A DNA stretch of 64,000 nt from Arthrobacter sp. AQ5-06 (GCF_003287955.1 NZ_QMKP01000002.1:186001-250000), one strand, 5' to 3'; shown: positions 32,389-42,022, counted from the first letter of the stretch. Made by a program: numbers and translations. The notes: a model not told the origin generated them from the sequence alone.

Positions 32389-33243
32389 CTATGCGACGTC
32401 CGGACGGCCTGCCGACCTGGAGCCTGCCGCCGCGGGGCGGTGGCCCTTCTTGGCGAGTTGGATCTGCTCGTACACGTGGTGGCGGAGCTCGGTGAAGCGC
32501 GGCAGTGCCCGGGTGTTGAGCTGGTCCCGGTCGTCTGGGAGGTCGATCACGATGTCCTCCTGGACGACTGTGGGCGAGGACGACAGCATGATGACCCGTT
32601 CGCCGAGGTAGATGGATTCGTCGATGTCGTGGGTGACGAAGAGCACGGTTACGCCGAGCTTCTTCCAGACCACCCGGATCAAGTCCTCCAGGTCCGCCCG
32701 GGTCTGTGCGTCCACGGCCGCGAACGGCTCGTCCATCAGCAGGACCTCGGGCTGATAGGCAATGGCGCGGGCAATCGCCACGCGCTGCTGCATGCCGCCG
32801 GAGAGCTGCCAGGGGTAGGACCGCGGAACATGGGACAGGCCCACGGCCTCTAATGCCTCGTCCACGAGCCTGTCGCGTTCTGCCTTGGGCACGCCCTGGT
32901 TCTTCAGCGGCAGCTCCACATTTTCCCGGACCCGCATCCAGGGGAACAGCGACCGGCCATATTCCTGGAACACCACGGCCATCTTCTTCGGCGGCCCGGA
33001 CACGCGCTTGCCGTCAAGGAGCACCTCGCCCTCGGTGGGGGCCATCAACCCGGAGATGCACTTCAGGAGTGTCGTCTTGCCGGAGCCGGAGGGGCCCACG
33101 AGACAGGCCAGTTCGCCGGCACGCAGGTCGAAGGTGAGGTTACGCACCGCTTCGATGTCGCCGCCGTCGGTCTGGTACACCTTCTTCAGACCGCGGACCG
33201 AGAGCATCGCCTCCTGGGCCGGGCGCGTGGTGTCAAGCTGCAT
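32389..33243 (-). CDS. ABC importer ATPase (SsuB/TauB-like)
   Basis: A 284-residue ATP-binding protein of the nitrate/sulfonate/taurine import class. Walker A is GPSGSGKT, signature LSGGMQQRVAIARA, Walker B VLLMDEPFAAVDAQ, and LFVTHDIDESIYLGERVIML is the H-loop stretch. Its start lies inside the end of the permease gene (11-base overlap). It is the last gene of the operon, in the order binding protein, permease, permease, ATPase. Confidence 0.92.
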   Translation of the reverse strand: MQLDTTRPAQEAMLSVRGLKKVYQTDGGDIEAVRNLTFDLRAGELACLVGPSGSGKTTLLKCISGLMAPTEGEVLLDGKRVSGPPKKMAVVFQEYGRSLFPWMRVRENVELPLKNQGVPKAERDRLVDEALEAVGLSHVPRSYPWQLSGGMQQRVAIARAIAYQPEVLLMDEPFAAVDAQTRADLEDLIRVVWKKLGVTVLFVTHDIDESIYLGERVIMLSSSPTVVQEDIVIDLPDDRDQLNTRALPRFTELRHHVYEQIQLAKKGHRPAAAGSRSAGRPDVA

Positions 33244-34006
33244 TTTCTACCTCTTTCTGGCCGTGGTACCAGCGCAGGATGTTCCGCTCGGCCCATTGGA
33301 AGATGAAAGACAAGCCCACGCCCAGCAGACCGAGTACCACAATGCCGGACCACATTTCCGGAATGGCAAAGGAGCGCTGGAACTGGACGATGGTGAAGCC
33401 AAGCCCTGAGGACGAGGCGAACATCTCGGAGATGACCATCAGGATCAACCCGAGGGACATGGACTGGCGCACACCGGCCATGATCTGCGGGCTGGCCGAC
33501 GGCAGCACCAGATACCTGATCCTGGCCCAGCCGTTGATGCCGTAGGTGTGGGCCGAATCCGAAAGGACGCCGTCGACGGCACGGACCCCTTCGATGGTGT
33601 TCAGCAGCACCGGCCAGACGCAGCCGGAGATGATGACCGCCACCTTCATGGAGTCCGTGATGCCCATCAGCAGGATCAGGACCGGCACCAGGACGGGCGG
33701 CGGGATGGCGCGGAAGAACTCCAGCACCGGTTCCAGCAGCGCCCGGAGCCACCTGACCGAGCCGATCAGGACCCCGCCGACGACGCCGATCACGATCGCC
33801 GCGGCGACGCCGACCAGGAGCCGGCCGATGCTAGGCAGCACATCGGAGAAGAAACGGGGGCCGAACCAGACCTCGCCGAATTTCCCGACCAGGGTGCCCG
33901 GGGTGGGGACAAAGAAGTTAACCGCCCCGAGGGTTAAAGCCCACCAGAGCAGGACCAGCAGGACAGGCAGCGCCAGGACGTAGCCGAGGGTTGCCAGGGC
34001 TTTCAC
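33233..34006 (-). CDS. ABC importer permease (SsuC-like), second
   Basis: A 257-residue permease with about six helices. It has the EAA-type loop as GINGWARIRYLVLPSASPQIMAGVRQSMSLGLIL, with the family glycine. It overlaps the ATPase gene by 11 bases and the first permease by four. It forms a heterodimeric channel with the gene before it. Confidence 0.9.
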   Translation of the reverse strand: MKALATLGYVLALPVLLVLLWWALTLGAVNFFVPTPGTLVGKFGEVWFGPRFFSDVLPSIGRLLVGVAAAIVIGVVGGVLIGSVRWLRALLEPVLEFFRAIPPPVLVPVLILLMGITDSMKVAVIISGCVWPVLLNTIEGVRAVDGVLSDSAHTYGINGWARIRYLVLPSASPQIMAGVRQSMSLGLILMVISEMFASSSGLGFTIVQFQRSFAIPEMWSGIVVLGLLGVGLSFIFQWAERNILRWYHGQKEVENAA

Positions 34007-34845
34007 GCGATCACCTCGGAACGGACGGAGGAGTGCCAGGACAGGGTCTTCTTCTCGATGAAGCGCATGAGGACGTTGATCAGCACGCCTATCAGGCCGG
34101 TGGCCAGCACGAGGGCATACATGCCGGAGATCGCGCCGCCGGACTGGGCGAGGGCAATTTCCCGGCCGAGGCCCGGCGAGCCGATCACCAGTTCCGCCGT
34201 GATGGCCAGGACCAGCGCCACCGTAGCGGCAAGCCGGACGCCGGTCATCAGGTAGGGCAGTGCGGTGGGGAAAACGACGTAGCGGATCCGCGCCATCCGG
34301 CCCAGACCGTACGTTTTCGCGGTGTTGTTGGCCACCATGTCGACGTCGGCCACACCGTAGAGGACCTGGATCAGCACCTGCCAGAAGGCAGCGTAGGTGA
34401 TCAGCATGAGGGACGATTCAATCTTCACACCGAAGAGCAGCACCGCCAGTGGGATCAGGGCTACCGAGGGGATGGGCCGCAGAAACTCCACTGTGGAGTT
34501 GGTCGCCTTCCGCAGGAAGTCGCTTGAGCCGATGACGAAGCCCAGCACCACAGCCAGGGCGACGGCGATGACGAGGCCCAGGAACCAGGCCGTCATGGTT
34601 TCGCCGACCGAGATCCAGAATGCCGTCAGGCCGAAGTCCCGAACCAGCGCCACGATGACCTCGCTGGCCGGAGGGAGGAAGCGTTCATCAATGATGCCCA
34701 GCCGGGGAATGAGCTCCCACGTGGCCAGGAATCCCACGATTCCGGCGAAGCCGAGCAGCTGTTTTACCGGCAGCTTGCGGACCGACCTGCGGTCCCGCCC
34801 CACACTTGGGGCGGGACCGCTGGAAGCTGGAGCCTGGGAACTCAC
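34003..34845 (-). CDS. ABC importer permease (SsuC-like), first
   Basis: A 280-residue permease with six predicted helices after a Ser/Pro-rich tail of about 25 residues. The EAA loop is GLGRMARIRYVVFPTALPYLMTGVRLAATVAL. The two permeases are paralogous rather than one homodimer, as in some sulfonate/nitrate or thiamine-precursor-type importers. Start overlaps the binding-protein stop (ATGA), and the end overlaps the next permease by four bases. Confidence 0.9.
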   Translation of the reverse strand: MSSQAPASSGPAPSVGRDRRSVRKLPVKQLLGFAGIVGFLATWELIPRLGIIDERFLPPASEVIVALVRDFGLTAFWISVGETMTAWFLGLVIAVALAVVLGFVIGSSDFLRKATNSTVEFLRPIPSVALIPLAVLLFGVKIESSLMLITYAAFWQVLIQVLYGVADVDMVANNTAKTYGLGRMARIRYVVFPTALPYLMTGVRLAATVALVLAITAELVIGSPGLGREIALAQSGGAISGMYALVLATGLIGVLINVLMRFIEKKTLSWHSSVRSEVIA

Positions 34846-35831
34846 GGGAGGAGGTCGCCGGCGTTCGGTGCCTTGGTCAGCGTGCCGTACTTGGCGGCGG
34901 CGTCACCGAGGGTTTTGAAGGCGTCCTTGTTGAATTCAACGCGGTAGCGCGGCAGGATCATCTTGGCGCGGGTGGCGTCGTCGATCTTGGTATAAGTGCC
35001 CACGATGTCCCGGACCTCCTGCGGGTGCTCCTGGGCGTACTCAAGGGACTTGTTCATGGCGCGGGTGAACTTCTCCGTCAGCTCGGCCTTGCCCTTGATG
35101 GTGTCCGCCTTGGTGAAATAGCCGGCGATGTCCAGTTCCGGGCTCATCTCGACGAAGTTCGAGGAAACGATCGTTCCGCCTTCGGCCACAGCCTTGGAAA
35201 GGAAGGGTTCCAGGATCCACGCTGCGTCCACCTGCTTGTTGGCTAGGGCCGCCGGGGCGTCGGGGAAAGCCACCTCAACAAACTTCACGCCGTTAGGATC
35301 GCCGCCGTCCTTTTCGATGACCGACTTGATGGTGGTGTCCCCGATGTTGGAGAGGTTGTTCACCGAGACCGTCTTACCGGCGAGGTCCTTAGCGGACTTG
35401 ATGCTCGAGCCGGCGGGGACGACGACGCCGCCGATGTCCTTGCCCTTCTCCCCGGTGGTGGAGGCGCCGTTGGCGACAAACTTCAGGTCAAGTCCCTTGT
35501 CCTTGGCGACCATGACAGAGATCAGGTTGGAGAACGCGAAGTCGAAGCTGCCGCTGACTACGCCCGGGACGATCGCAGCGCCGCCGGTGGCCGTCTGGAT
35601 GTCCAGCTGCAGGCCCTCGTCCTTAAAGAAGCCCTGCTTATTGCCCAGGTAGATCGGCGCGCAGTCGCCGATCGGAATGACGCCCACACTGACCTTGGTC
35701 AGTTCTCCGCTCCCGGCTCCACCGGCGGGGGCGGTTCCATCGCCGGTGGAACTCGGCGAACCGGACCCACAGGCTGACAAGCCCAGGACCGAGGTTGCGG
35801 CAAGCACAGCGATAACACTACGACGCTTCAT
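34842..35831 (-). CDS. Solute-binding lipoprotein (NMT1/SsuA-like)
   Basis: A 329-residue extracellular lipoprotein. The signal ends in the lipobox LSAC (about 17-20), then a Ser/Gly-rich linker. The binding domain opens VSVGVIPIGDCAPIYLGNKQGFFKDEGL, the NMT1-family start, and continues VVSGSFDFAFSN. Ligands of this family are sulfonates, nitrate, pyrimidine or amine precursors; the exact one is not visible. The start at 35831 is supported by AAAGGAG. It heads the four-gene operon and has a palindrome about 50 bases upstream. Confidence 0.92.
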   Translation of the reverse strand: MKRRSVIAVLAATSVLGLSACGSGSPSSTGDGTAPAGGAGSGELTKVSVGVIPIGDCAPIYLGNKQGFFKDEGLQLDIQTATGGAAIVPGVVSGSFDFAFSNLISVMVAKDKGLDLKFVANGASTTGEKGKDIGGVVVPAGSSIKSAKDLAGKTVSVNNLSNIGDTTIKSVIEKDGGDPNGVKFVEVAFPDAPAALANKQVDAAWILEPFLSKAVAEGGTIVSSNFVEMSPELDIAGYFTKADTIKGKAELTEKFTRAMNKSLEYAQEHPQEVRDIVGTYTKIDDATRAKMILPRYRVEFNKDAFKTLGDAAAKYGTLTKAPNAGDLLP

Positions 35832-35881
35832 GTTCACTCCTTTGTGAAGTGGCATGGGAGTGTGACGCCCCCAAGCCCCGC

Positions 35882-35900
35882 TTGTTCGGTGTCCGAACAA
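35882..35900. promoter_or_regulatory. Palindromic operator upstream of the importer operon
   Basis: TTGTTCGGTGTCCGAACAA has 8-bp perfect arms around TGT and lies 51 bases before the lipoprotein start. A TTAAT-type -10 element is near on its upstream side in the minus orientation. It suits a dimeric regulator, none of which is adjacent. Confidence 0.6.
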
Positions 35901-36093
35901 ACTTTCGAATTAAGTCTGGTTCAGAGGACGCCTTTGGTCAACCGGATCTGATCATCATTATCCTCCTGGTACGCGCGTACCGGATGGTGGAACGACGCCC
36001 GGCGCTGCACCTCGGGGAGGCTAGTGGCCACGCTTTCCACATAGGTGCCGGCCACTCTGGCCGGGGCAGCCCTGCGGTCCCTAGGATCACTGC

Positions 36094-36729
36094 ATGACTA
36101 CTTCCCAGGGCATCCCCGCGGGGGCATTCGCGTTCTATGCCGAACTTGAGCACAACAACAACCGGGAGTGGTGGCTGGAGCACAAGGACAGCTACAGCAC
36201 CCTGGTGCGGGATCCGGTTTCGGCGCTGCTGGCCGAGCTGGAGCCGCGGTTCGGGCCGGGCAAGATCTTCCGGCCCAACCGGGACATCAGGTTCTCCCAG
36301 GACAAAACACCCTACAAAACGGCCCAGGGAGCCTTCGCGTCGGCCCAGGAAGGCGTGGGATATTACCTTCAGGTGAGCGCCGACGGCCTGCTGGTGGGCG
36401 GCGGCTACCATTCCCACACGCCGGCCCAGGTGGCCCGCTTCCGGAACTCAGTGGACGCGTCCGGGACCGGCGAATCGCTGCGGCACATCGTGGACGGCGT
36501 TGCCGCTGCCGGCTTCGCGGTGGAGGGCGAAAAGCTCAAGACAGTGCCGCGCGGTTTCGACAAGGACCATCCCCGGGCGGAGCTGCTGAAGCACAAGTCG
36601 CTGTCCGCCGGCATGGAGCTGGGCCAGCCGGAGTGGGTGGATTCACCGGCCGCAGCGCAGGAAATCGCGGCGCTGTGGGACCAGCTGCGGCCCTTGGTGG
36701 ACTGGGTGGGCCGGCACGCGGCCCCCTGA
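36094..36729 (+). CDS. DUF2461-family protein
   Basis: A 211-residue protein of DUF2461. The family opening is AFAFYAELEHNNNREWWLEHK, followed by FRPNRDIRFSQDKTPYKTAQGAF, the strongest conserved block, and VGGGYHSHTPAQVARFR. Members are widespread in actinobacteria and Bacteroidetes, of unknown function. It is a single gene, divergent from the importer operon with 260 bases between starts. Confidence 0.88.
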   Translation: MTTSQGIPAGAFAFYAELEHNNNREWWLEHKDSYSTLVRDPVSALLAELEPRFGPGKIFRPNRDIRFSQDKTPYKTAQGAFASAQEGVGYYLQVSADGLLVGGGYHSHTPAQVARFRNSVDASGTGESLRHIVDGVAAAGFAVEGEKLKTVPRGFDKDHPRAELLKHKSLSAGMELGQPEWVDSPAAAQEIAALWDQLRPLVDWVGRHAAP

Positions 36730-36908
36730 CGACGGACTGCCTTCGGGGTCGAGGACCGCCGATTTACTGCGAACAACATCGTTCTCAGCCACAGTTCACC
36801 ATCTCTCTTTGGTGTCGAAGCACGTTCCGATTATCGGGCCTGCATCCCGAAAACAAGAATGACTATATGGGCCCTTCTCGGCAAGATCACGACAGGCGGG
36901 TTAAACGG

Positions 36909-36949
36909 CAGAGGCACCCTGCCACCAAAGGGGTGGACGGGTGCCTCTG
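36909..36949 (-). terminator. Terminator of the amino-acid permease gene
   Basis: CAGAGGCACCC (36909-36919) and GGGTGCCTCTG (36939-36949) form an 11-bp stem, with a second CCACC/GGTGG inside. It is 30 bases past the permease stop. The remainder of 36730-36908 shows no gene. Confidence 0.78.
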
Positions 36950-36979
36950 ACTTGGTTTTCAGCCTTGGCAGCTGCGGGC

Positions 36980-38548
36980 TTACGTGCGGGTGAGTGCCTC
37001 GTTGTCGACTGCGGCATCACTGCCGGCAAGGCCGGCGTCTGCACTGGAATCCGTGGCGTCCACGGCGGACTTTGCTTCGGCGAACTTCTCGTTCAGGCGG
37101 GAGTGCCGTTGGCCGTAGGCGAAGTAGATCACGACGCCGATGACCAGCCAGCCAGCGAAGAAGATCCACGTCTCCACGGCGAGGTTCGTCATCAGGTAAA
37201 GGCACAGGGCGGCGGAAACCACCGGGAGGACCTTGCCGAATGGGACGCGGAAGGACGGCTTCAGGTCCGGGCGCTTCTTGCGCAGCACCAGGATGCCCAG
37301 GCTCACCACAACAAACGCTGACAGCGTGCCGATGTTGATCATTTCTTCCAGCAGGTCAACGTTGGTCAGGCCGGCCACAAGTGCTACTGCGGCGCCGCAG
37401 ATGACCTGGAGGCGGACCGGCGTCGAACGCTTTTCACTGGTCTTGGACAGCGCGCGGGGCAGCAGTCCGTCGCGGCTCATGGCCAGCACCACGCGGGACA
37501 GCCCCATCAGCAGCACCATGATGACCGTGGTGAGGCCGATCAGGGAGCCGAAGGCGATGACCTTGGCCGCGGTGGTGTTGCCGACGGCCTCGAACGCGGT
37601 GGTGAGGGTGGGCGTCTCGGCTGCCGCGAGGTCCGTGTAGGACACCATGCCGGTGAGCGCGAGGGACACCAGGATGTAGAGCACAGTCACCACGGCCAGG
37701 CCGCCGAAGATGCCGCGCGGCAGGGTCTTCTGCGGGTTCTTGACTTCCTCCGCGGAGGTGGCCACGACGTCGAAGCCGATGAAGGCGAAGAAGACCAGGG
37801 CCGCACCGGCGAAGATGCCGAGTGTGCCGTACTGGGCAGGCGCGGCACCGGTGAGGAAGCCGAAGAATGACTGCTTCAGGACGTCGGCGGTGCCACCGGC
37901 GGTGGGTTCCGCGGCGGGCACGAAGGGCGTGTAGTTCTCGAACTTCACGTACGTGAAGCCCACTACGATCACAAAAAGCACAACGGCGATCTTGATCAGG
38001 GTGAAGACGTTGCCCACGCGGGCGGAGAGCTTGGTGCCCAGCACCAGGAGCACGGTGAAGACGGCAACGATCAGGAAGGCGCCCCAGTAGAGGTCCACGC
38101 CGCCGAGCGACAGGGCCGGCGGCACGTCGGCCCCCATCAGCGCGAACACCTTGCTGAGGTAAATGCCCCAGTACTTGGCGATCACTGCCGCGGCGGTGAA
38201 CAGTTCCAGGATCAGGTTCCAGCCGATGATCCACGCAAGCAGTTCACCCATGGTGGCGTACGTAAAGACGTAGGCCGACCCGGCGACCGGAATGGCGGTG
38301 GCAAACTCGGCGTAGCACATGATGGCCAGGGCACATGTCACGGCGGCAATGGCGAAGGACAACGTCACCGCCGGGCCGGAGAAGTTGGCCGCAGCCTTGG
38401 CGCCCACCGAGAAAATGCCGGCGCCGACAGCGACGGCGACGCCCATGATCATCAGGTCCCAGCTGCTGAGCGACCGCTTGAGCTTGCGTCCGGGTTCATC
38501 GGCGTCGGCAATGGACTGCTCGATGGATTTGGTCCGGAGAAGGTTCAT
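36980..38548 (-). CDS. APC-family amino-acid permease (cationic type)
   Basis: A 522-residue permease with about twelve helices. LIMGVAVAVGAGIFSVGAKA-type opening (here DLMIMGVAVAVGAGIFSVG), FIGFDVVATSAEEVKNPQKTLPRGI and RDGLLPRALSKTSEKRSTPV are all typical of the YfnA/cationic amino acid transporter group. The C-terminal about 45 residues are acidic and Ala-rich. Start at 38548 is chosen by homology-like start MNLLRTKSIEQS; the ribosome-binding site there is weak. It is a single gene. Confidence 0.92.
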   Translation of the reverse strand: MNLLRTKSIEQSIADADEPGRKLKRSLSSWDLMIMGVAVAVGAGIFSVGAKAAANFSGPAVTLSFAIAAVTCALAIMCYAEFATAIPVAGSAYVFTYATMGELLAWIIGWNLILELFTAAAVIAKYWGIYLSKVFALMGADVPPALSLGGVDLYWGAFLIVAVFTVLLVLGTKLSARVGNVFTLIKIAVVLFVIVVGFTYVKFENYTPFVPAAEPTAGGTADVLKQSFFGFLTGAAPAQYGTLGIFAGAALVFFAFIGFDVVATSAEEVKNPQKTLPRGIFGGLAVVTVLYILVSLALTGMVSYTDLAAAETPTLTTAFEAVGNTTAAKVIAFGSLIGLTTVIMVLLMGLSRVVLAMSRDGLLPRALSKTSEKRSTPVRLQVICGAAVALVAGLTNVDLLEEMINIGTLSAFVVVSLGILVLRKKRPDLKPSFRVPFGKVLPVVSAALCLYLMTNLAVETWIFFAGWLVIGVVIYFAYGQRHSRLNEKFAEAKSAVDATDSSADAGLAGSDAAVDNEALTRT

Positions 38549-38664
38549 AAGGAGTTCCACAATCCTGATTTGTGTTGGAAACAGACTCATCAACGATACT
38601 TGTCCACGCACTGGACGCTCACACCTGTCCCGCATGGTGAGACTGCCTGCCCGCCCCGGTTAAT

Positions 38665-38716
38665 CGCGAACGGACACTTGAGGCCCTCCCGGGAGGGCCT
38701 CAAGTGTCCGTTCGCG
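38665..38716. repeat. Perfect 52-bp palindrome
   Basis: CGCGAACGGACACTTGAGGC then CCTCCC (38665-38690) is followed at once by its exact complement (38691-38716), with no spacer. It is located past the stop of the DUF779 gene, after a C/A-rich (minus strand) stretch, and upstream of the permease start. It may end the DUF779 transcript. Confidence 0.9.
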
Positions 38717-38771
38717 CTGGTGGTTGGTGCTGGTGTTTTGGTGTGGCTGACGGGTTGTTGGACAGGGCTGC

Positions 38772-39179
38772 CTAGACGGGCCAGTCCATCAGCTTTGACC
38801 GGATCAGGAACCGCTTGCCTTCCGGCGACTCAACCGAGAACCCGCTCCCCCGGCCCTGGACCACGTCCACGGTCAGATGGGTATGGCTCCAGTAGTTGAA
38901 CTGCTCCCTGGACATCCAGAACTCGAGGGCCTGCGGCGGGACGCCGTCGGCGATGTCGAATAGGCCCAGAAGGACGTCCGCTTCCGCGGTGATGAACTCC
39001 CCGGCCGGATAACACATAGGCGAGGAGCCGTCGCAGCAGCCGCCGGACTGGTGGAACATGAGGGGTCCGTGCCGGCCCCACAGCTTCCTGAGCAGCGCCA
39101 CGGCCTCGGCCGTGAGAGCCACGCGGGAGATGTCCTCCCCGGGCAGCGTCACTGCCGCGTCAAGCCCCGCCTCCATCAT
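38772..39179 (-). CDS. DUF779-family protein
   Basis: A 135-residue protein of DUF779. MFHQSGGCCDGSSPMCYPAGEF carries the family's cysteine-rich core, and EFWMSREQFNYWSHTHLTVDVV is the second block. This family is regularly found next to acetaldehyde/alcohol dehydrogenase genes in actinobacteria and proteobacteria, and is so here. The role is unknown. Its start overlaps the stop of the alcohol dehydrogenase gene (TGATG), so the pair is translationally coupled. Confidence 0.88.
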   Translation of the reverse strand: MMEAGLDAAVTLPGEDISRVALTAEAVALLRKLWGRHGPLMFHQSGGCCDGSSPMCYPAGEFITAEADVLLGLFDIADGVPPQALEFWMSREQFNYWSHTHLTVDVVQGRGSGFSVESPEGKRFLIRSKLMDWPV

Positions 39180-40201
39180 CAGTACTTGATGACGACGCGG
39201 CCGTCGATCTTGGCGTGCTTCATCTCGTCAAGAACGGCGTTGACCTCGGAGAGCTCCCGGGTGGAAACCGTGGGGTGGATCTTGCCCTCCGCGTAGAACT
39301 CAAGGGCTTCCTCCAGGTCCTGCCGGGTCCCCACGATCGAGCCGCGGACTGTCAGGCCCTTGAGCACAATCTCGAAGATCGGTGCCGGGAAGTCGCCCGG
39401 CGGCAGACCGTTGAACACGATCGTCCCGCCCCGGCGGGCCATGCCGATCGCCTGTCCGAACGCCGACGGGTGCACTGCGGTGACCAGGACTCCATGGCAG
39501 CCTCCGGTTTCACGTTGGATGACTTCGGCGGGATCTTCGTGCAGCGCGTTGACCGTAAGCTCCGCACCGTGCTTCTTGGCCAGGGCGAGTTTGTCGTCCG
39601 CGATATCCACGGCAGCCACCCGCAGGCCCATCGCCACGGCGTACTGGACGGCAATGTGTCCAAGTCCGCCGATGCCGGAAATGGTGACCCACTGTCCGGG
39701 CTTGGCTTCGGTCATTTTCAGGCCCTTGTAGACCGTGACGCCGGCGCAAAGCACCGGGGCGACTTCAACGGGGTCCGAGCCCGCCGGGATGCGTGCGGCG
39801 AAGCGCGTGTCCACGAGCATGTACTGCCCGAAGGAACCGTCCACACTGTAGCCGGCATTCTTCTGCGCTTCACACAGTGTCTCCCAGCCGGTGCGGCAGT
39901 ACTGGCAGTCGCCGCAGGCGGACCATAGCCAGGCGTTGCCGACGAGGTCTCCGACAGCCAGGTCAGTTACCCCCTCGCCCAAGGCAACCACTTCCCCTAC
40001 ACCTTCGTGGCCGGGGATGAACGGTGGTGTCGGCTTGACCGGCCAGTCGCCCGCCGCCGCGTGGAGGTCTGTGTGGCAGACGCCGGTGGTGATGACCTTG
40101 ACCAGCGCCTCACCCCGGCCCGGGGTGGGAATCGGGAGGGTCTGGATCTGAAGATCCTTGCCGAACTCGGTTACTACTGCTGCTTGCATTGTCGTCGTCA
40201 T
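39179..40201 (-). CDS. Zinc-dependent alcohol dehydrogenase (AdhP-like)
   Basis: A 340-residue alcohol dehydrogenase oxidising primary alcohols to aldehydes with NAD+. Catalytic zinc ligands are C42 (GVCHTDLH), H65 with E66 (PGHEGVGE) and C152. The structural zinc has C96, C99, C102 and C110 (CGDCQYCRTGWETLC). The NAD-binding GIGGLG is at about 176-181. Start at 40201 (MTTTMQAAVV) is the family start. It leads a two-gene unit with DUF779, downstream of the aldehyde dehydrogenase gene. Confidence 0.95.
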   Translation of the reverse strand: MTTTMQAAVVTEFGKDLQIQTLPIPTPGRGEALVKVITTGVCHTDLHAAAGDWPVKPTPPFIPGHEGVGEVVALGEGVTDLAVGDLVGNAWLWSACGDCQYCRTGWETLCEAQKNAGYSVDGSFGQYMLVDTRFAARIPAGSDPVEVAPVLCAGVTVYKGLKMTEAKPGQWVTISGIGGLGHIAVQYAVAMGLRVAAVDIADDKLALAKKHGAELTVNALHEDPAEVIQRETGGCHGVLVTAVHPSAFGQAIGMARRGGTIVFNGLPPGDFPAPIFEIVLKGLTVRGSIVGTRQDLEEALEFYAEGKIHPTVSTRELSEVNAVLDEMKHAKIDGRVVIKY

Positions 40202-40329
40202 TGGCGAAATCCTTGCGTCGATGGAGCGGTGGTGCGGTGGAGGTGGTGCTGCCTTCCTGAGGGGTGGCCAGGGTGGTGCAGGCGGGGACGAATTAGAGCT
40301 CATCCGTCCCCGCCCGGGCTAAGGGCGGC

Positions 40330-41853
40330 TTAGAAGAAGCCGAGCTTGTTCTCGTTGTAGCTGACCAGGAGGTTCTTGGTCTGCTGGTAGTGGTCCAGCA
40401 TCATGGAGTGGTTTTCACGTCCGATGCCGGAGGACTTGTACCCGCCGAACGCGGCGCCGGCCGGGTAGGCGTGGTAGTTGTTGACCCAGACGCGGCCGGC
40501 CTGGATCTCGCGGCCCGCACGGTAAGCGACATTGCCGTTCCGCGACCAGACGCCGGCGCCGAGCCCGTAGAGGGTGTCGTTGGCGATTTCCATCGCGTCG
40601 TTGTAGTCACTGAACCGGGAAACAGACACGACAGGTCCGAAGATCTCCTCCTGGAAGATCCGCATCTTGTTGTGGCCCTCGAAGACGGTGGGCTGGACGT
40701 AATAGCCGCCGGCCAGGTCGCCTTCCAGCTGGGCGCGGGCGCCGCCGGTGAGCACCTTCGCACCTTCCTGCTTGCCGATGTCGATGTAGGAAAGAATCTT
40801 TTCCAGCTGGTCGTTGGAGGCCTGTGCACCGAGCTGTGTTTCGGTGTCCAGCGGGTTGCCCTGGATGATCTTCTCCACCCGGGCCACGGCGTCAGCCATG
40901 AAGGAATCGTAGATGTCCTCCTGGACCAGGGCGCGGGACGGGCAGGTACAGACCTCGCCCTGGTTGAAGGCAAAGAGCGTGAAGCCCTCCTGCGCCTTGT
41001 CGTAGAACGCGTCGTTGGACTCGGCAACATCGTTGAAGAAGATGTTCGGGCTCTTGCCGCCGAGCTCCAGGGTGACGGGGATCAGGTTCTGGCTGGCGTA
41101 CTGGCTGATCAGGCGCCCGGTGGACGTCTCGCCGGTGAAGGCGATCTTGCGGATCCGCGGGCTGGACGCCAGCGGCTTGCCGGCCTCGACGCCGAAGCCG
41201 TTGACCACGTTGAGCACACCGGCCGGCAGCAGGTCACCGATGAGTTCCATCAGGACCAGAATGGACGACGGCGTCTGCTCGGCGGGCTTGAGGACCACGG
41301 CGTTGCCGGCGGCGAGTGCCGGCGCCAGCTTCCAGATGGCCATCAGGATGGGGAAGTTCCACGGGATGATCTGGCCGACGACGCCGAGGGGCTCGTGGTA
41401 GTGGTAGGCGGTGGTGTCGTCGTCGAGCTGGGAGAGCCGGCCTTCCTGGGCGCGGACGGCCGAGGCGAAGTAGCGGAAGTGGTCCGCGGCGAGCGGGATG
41501 TCCGCGTTCAGGGTCTCTCGGATGGGCTTGCCGTTGTCCCAGGATTCGGCGACGGCCAGCATTTCGAGGTTTTCGTCGATGCGGTCTGCGATCTTGTTCA
41601 GGATGGCGGCACGTTCCGCGACGGAGGTCTTGCCCCAGGAGGGCGCAATCTTGTGGGCGGCGTCCAGGGCGAGTTCAATGTCCTCGGCGGTTCCGCGGGC
41701 CACTTCGCAGAAGACCTTGCCGGTGACGGGTGTGATGTTCTCGAAGTACTGGCCCTTGACGGGGGCAACCCACTCGCCGCCGATCCAGTTCTCGTAGCGG
41801 TCCTTGAACGTGACCTTCGAACCCTCGGTACCGGGCTGTGCGTAGACAGTCAT
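40330..41853 (-). CDS. NAD+-dependent aldehyde dehydrogenase (acetaldehyde type, AldA/ExaC)
   Basis: A 507-residue aldehyde dehydrogenase that oxidises acetaldehyde or another short aldehyde to acid. It has [20 protein letters not shown] for cofactor binding, the glutamate motif LELGGKSPN, and the catalytic cysteine region [12 protein letters not shown]. The ExaC/AldA type ends [20 protein letters not shown], as here. Start at 41853 has CAAAGGAG before it. With the alcohol dehydrogenase it gives alcohol to aldehyde to acid. It is preceded by a palindrome that may bind the GAF regulator encoded just upstream. Confidence 0.94.
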   Translation of the reverse strand: MTVYAQPGTEGSKVTFKDRYENWIGGEWVAPVKGQYFENITPVTGKVFCEVARGTAEDIELALDAAHKIAPSWGKTSVAERAAILNKIADRIDENLEMLAVAESWDNGKPIRETLNADIPLAADHFRYFASAVRAQEGRLSQLDDDTTAYHYHEPLGVVGQIIPWNFPILMAIWKLAPALAAGNAVVLKPAEQTPSSILVLMELIGDLLPAGVLNVVNGFGVEAGKPLASSPRIRKIAFTGETSTGRLISQYASQNLIPVTLELGGKSPNIFFNDVAESNDAFYDKAQEGFTLFAFNQGEVCTCPSRALVQEDIYDSFMADAVARVEKIIQGNPLDTETQLGAQASNDQLEKILSYIDIGKQEGAKVLTGGARAQLEGDLAGGYYVQPTVFEGHNKMRIFQEEIFGPVVSVSRFSDYNDAMEIANDTLYGLGAGVWSRNGNVAYRAGREIQAGRVWVNNYHAYPAGAAFGGYKSSGIGRENHSMMLDHYQQTKNLLVSYNENKLGFF

Positions 41854-41953
41854 TGCTAGCTCCTTTGCTGTGCATGAAAGGTGGCGCCTGATGCTGGCGG
41901 CCGCCGTTGGTTTCAGCGTAGGAGGGTGAAGGTTGCAGTCAGGTTGCGCGGGT

Positions 41954-41967
41954 GTGAGCCAGCTCAC
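41954..41967. promoter_or_regulatory. Palindrome upstream of the aldehyde dehydrogenase
   Basis: GTGAGCCAGCTCAC has 6-bp arms around CA and lies about 100 bases upstream of the aldehyde dehydrogenase start, right after the GAF regulator gene. It is a candidate site for that regulator; inference from position. Confidence 0.45.
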
Positions 41968-41987
41968 GGCCGGTCCCCAGCGGGATC

Positions 41988-42008
41988 GGTGATTGAGCTT
42001 GTCGAAAT
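41988..42008. repeat. Short dispersed-repeat-like sequence
   Basis: GGTGATTGAGCTTGTCGAAA directly after the GAF regulator stop recalls the short repeat GGTTGAGCTTGTCGAAACC that I know from Arthrobacter intergenic DNA. Only one copy of this form is seen here. Confidence 0.3.
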
Positions 42009-42022
42009 CCCGGACGCGGCAG

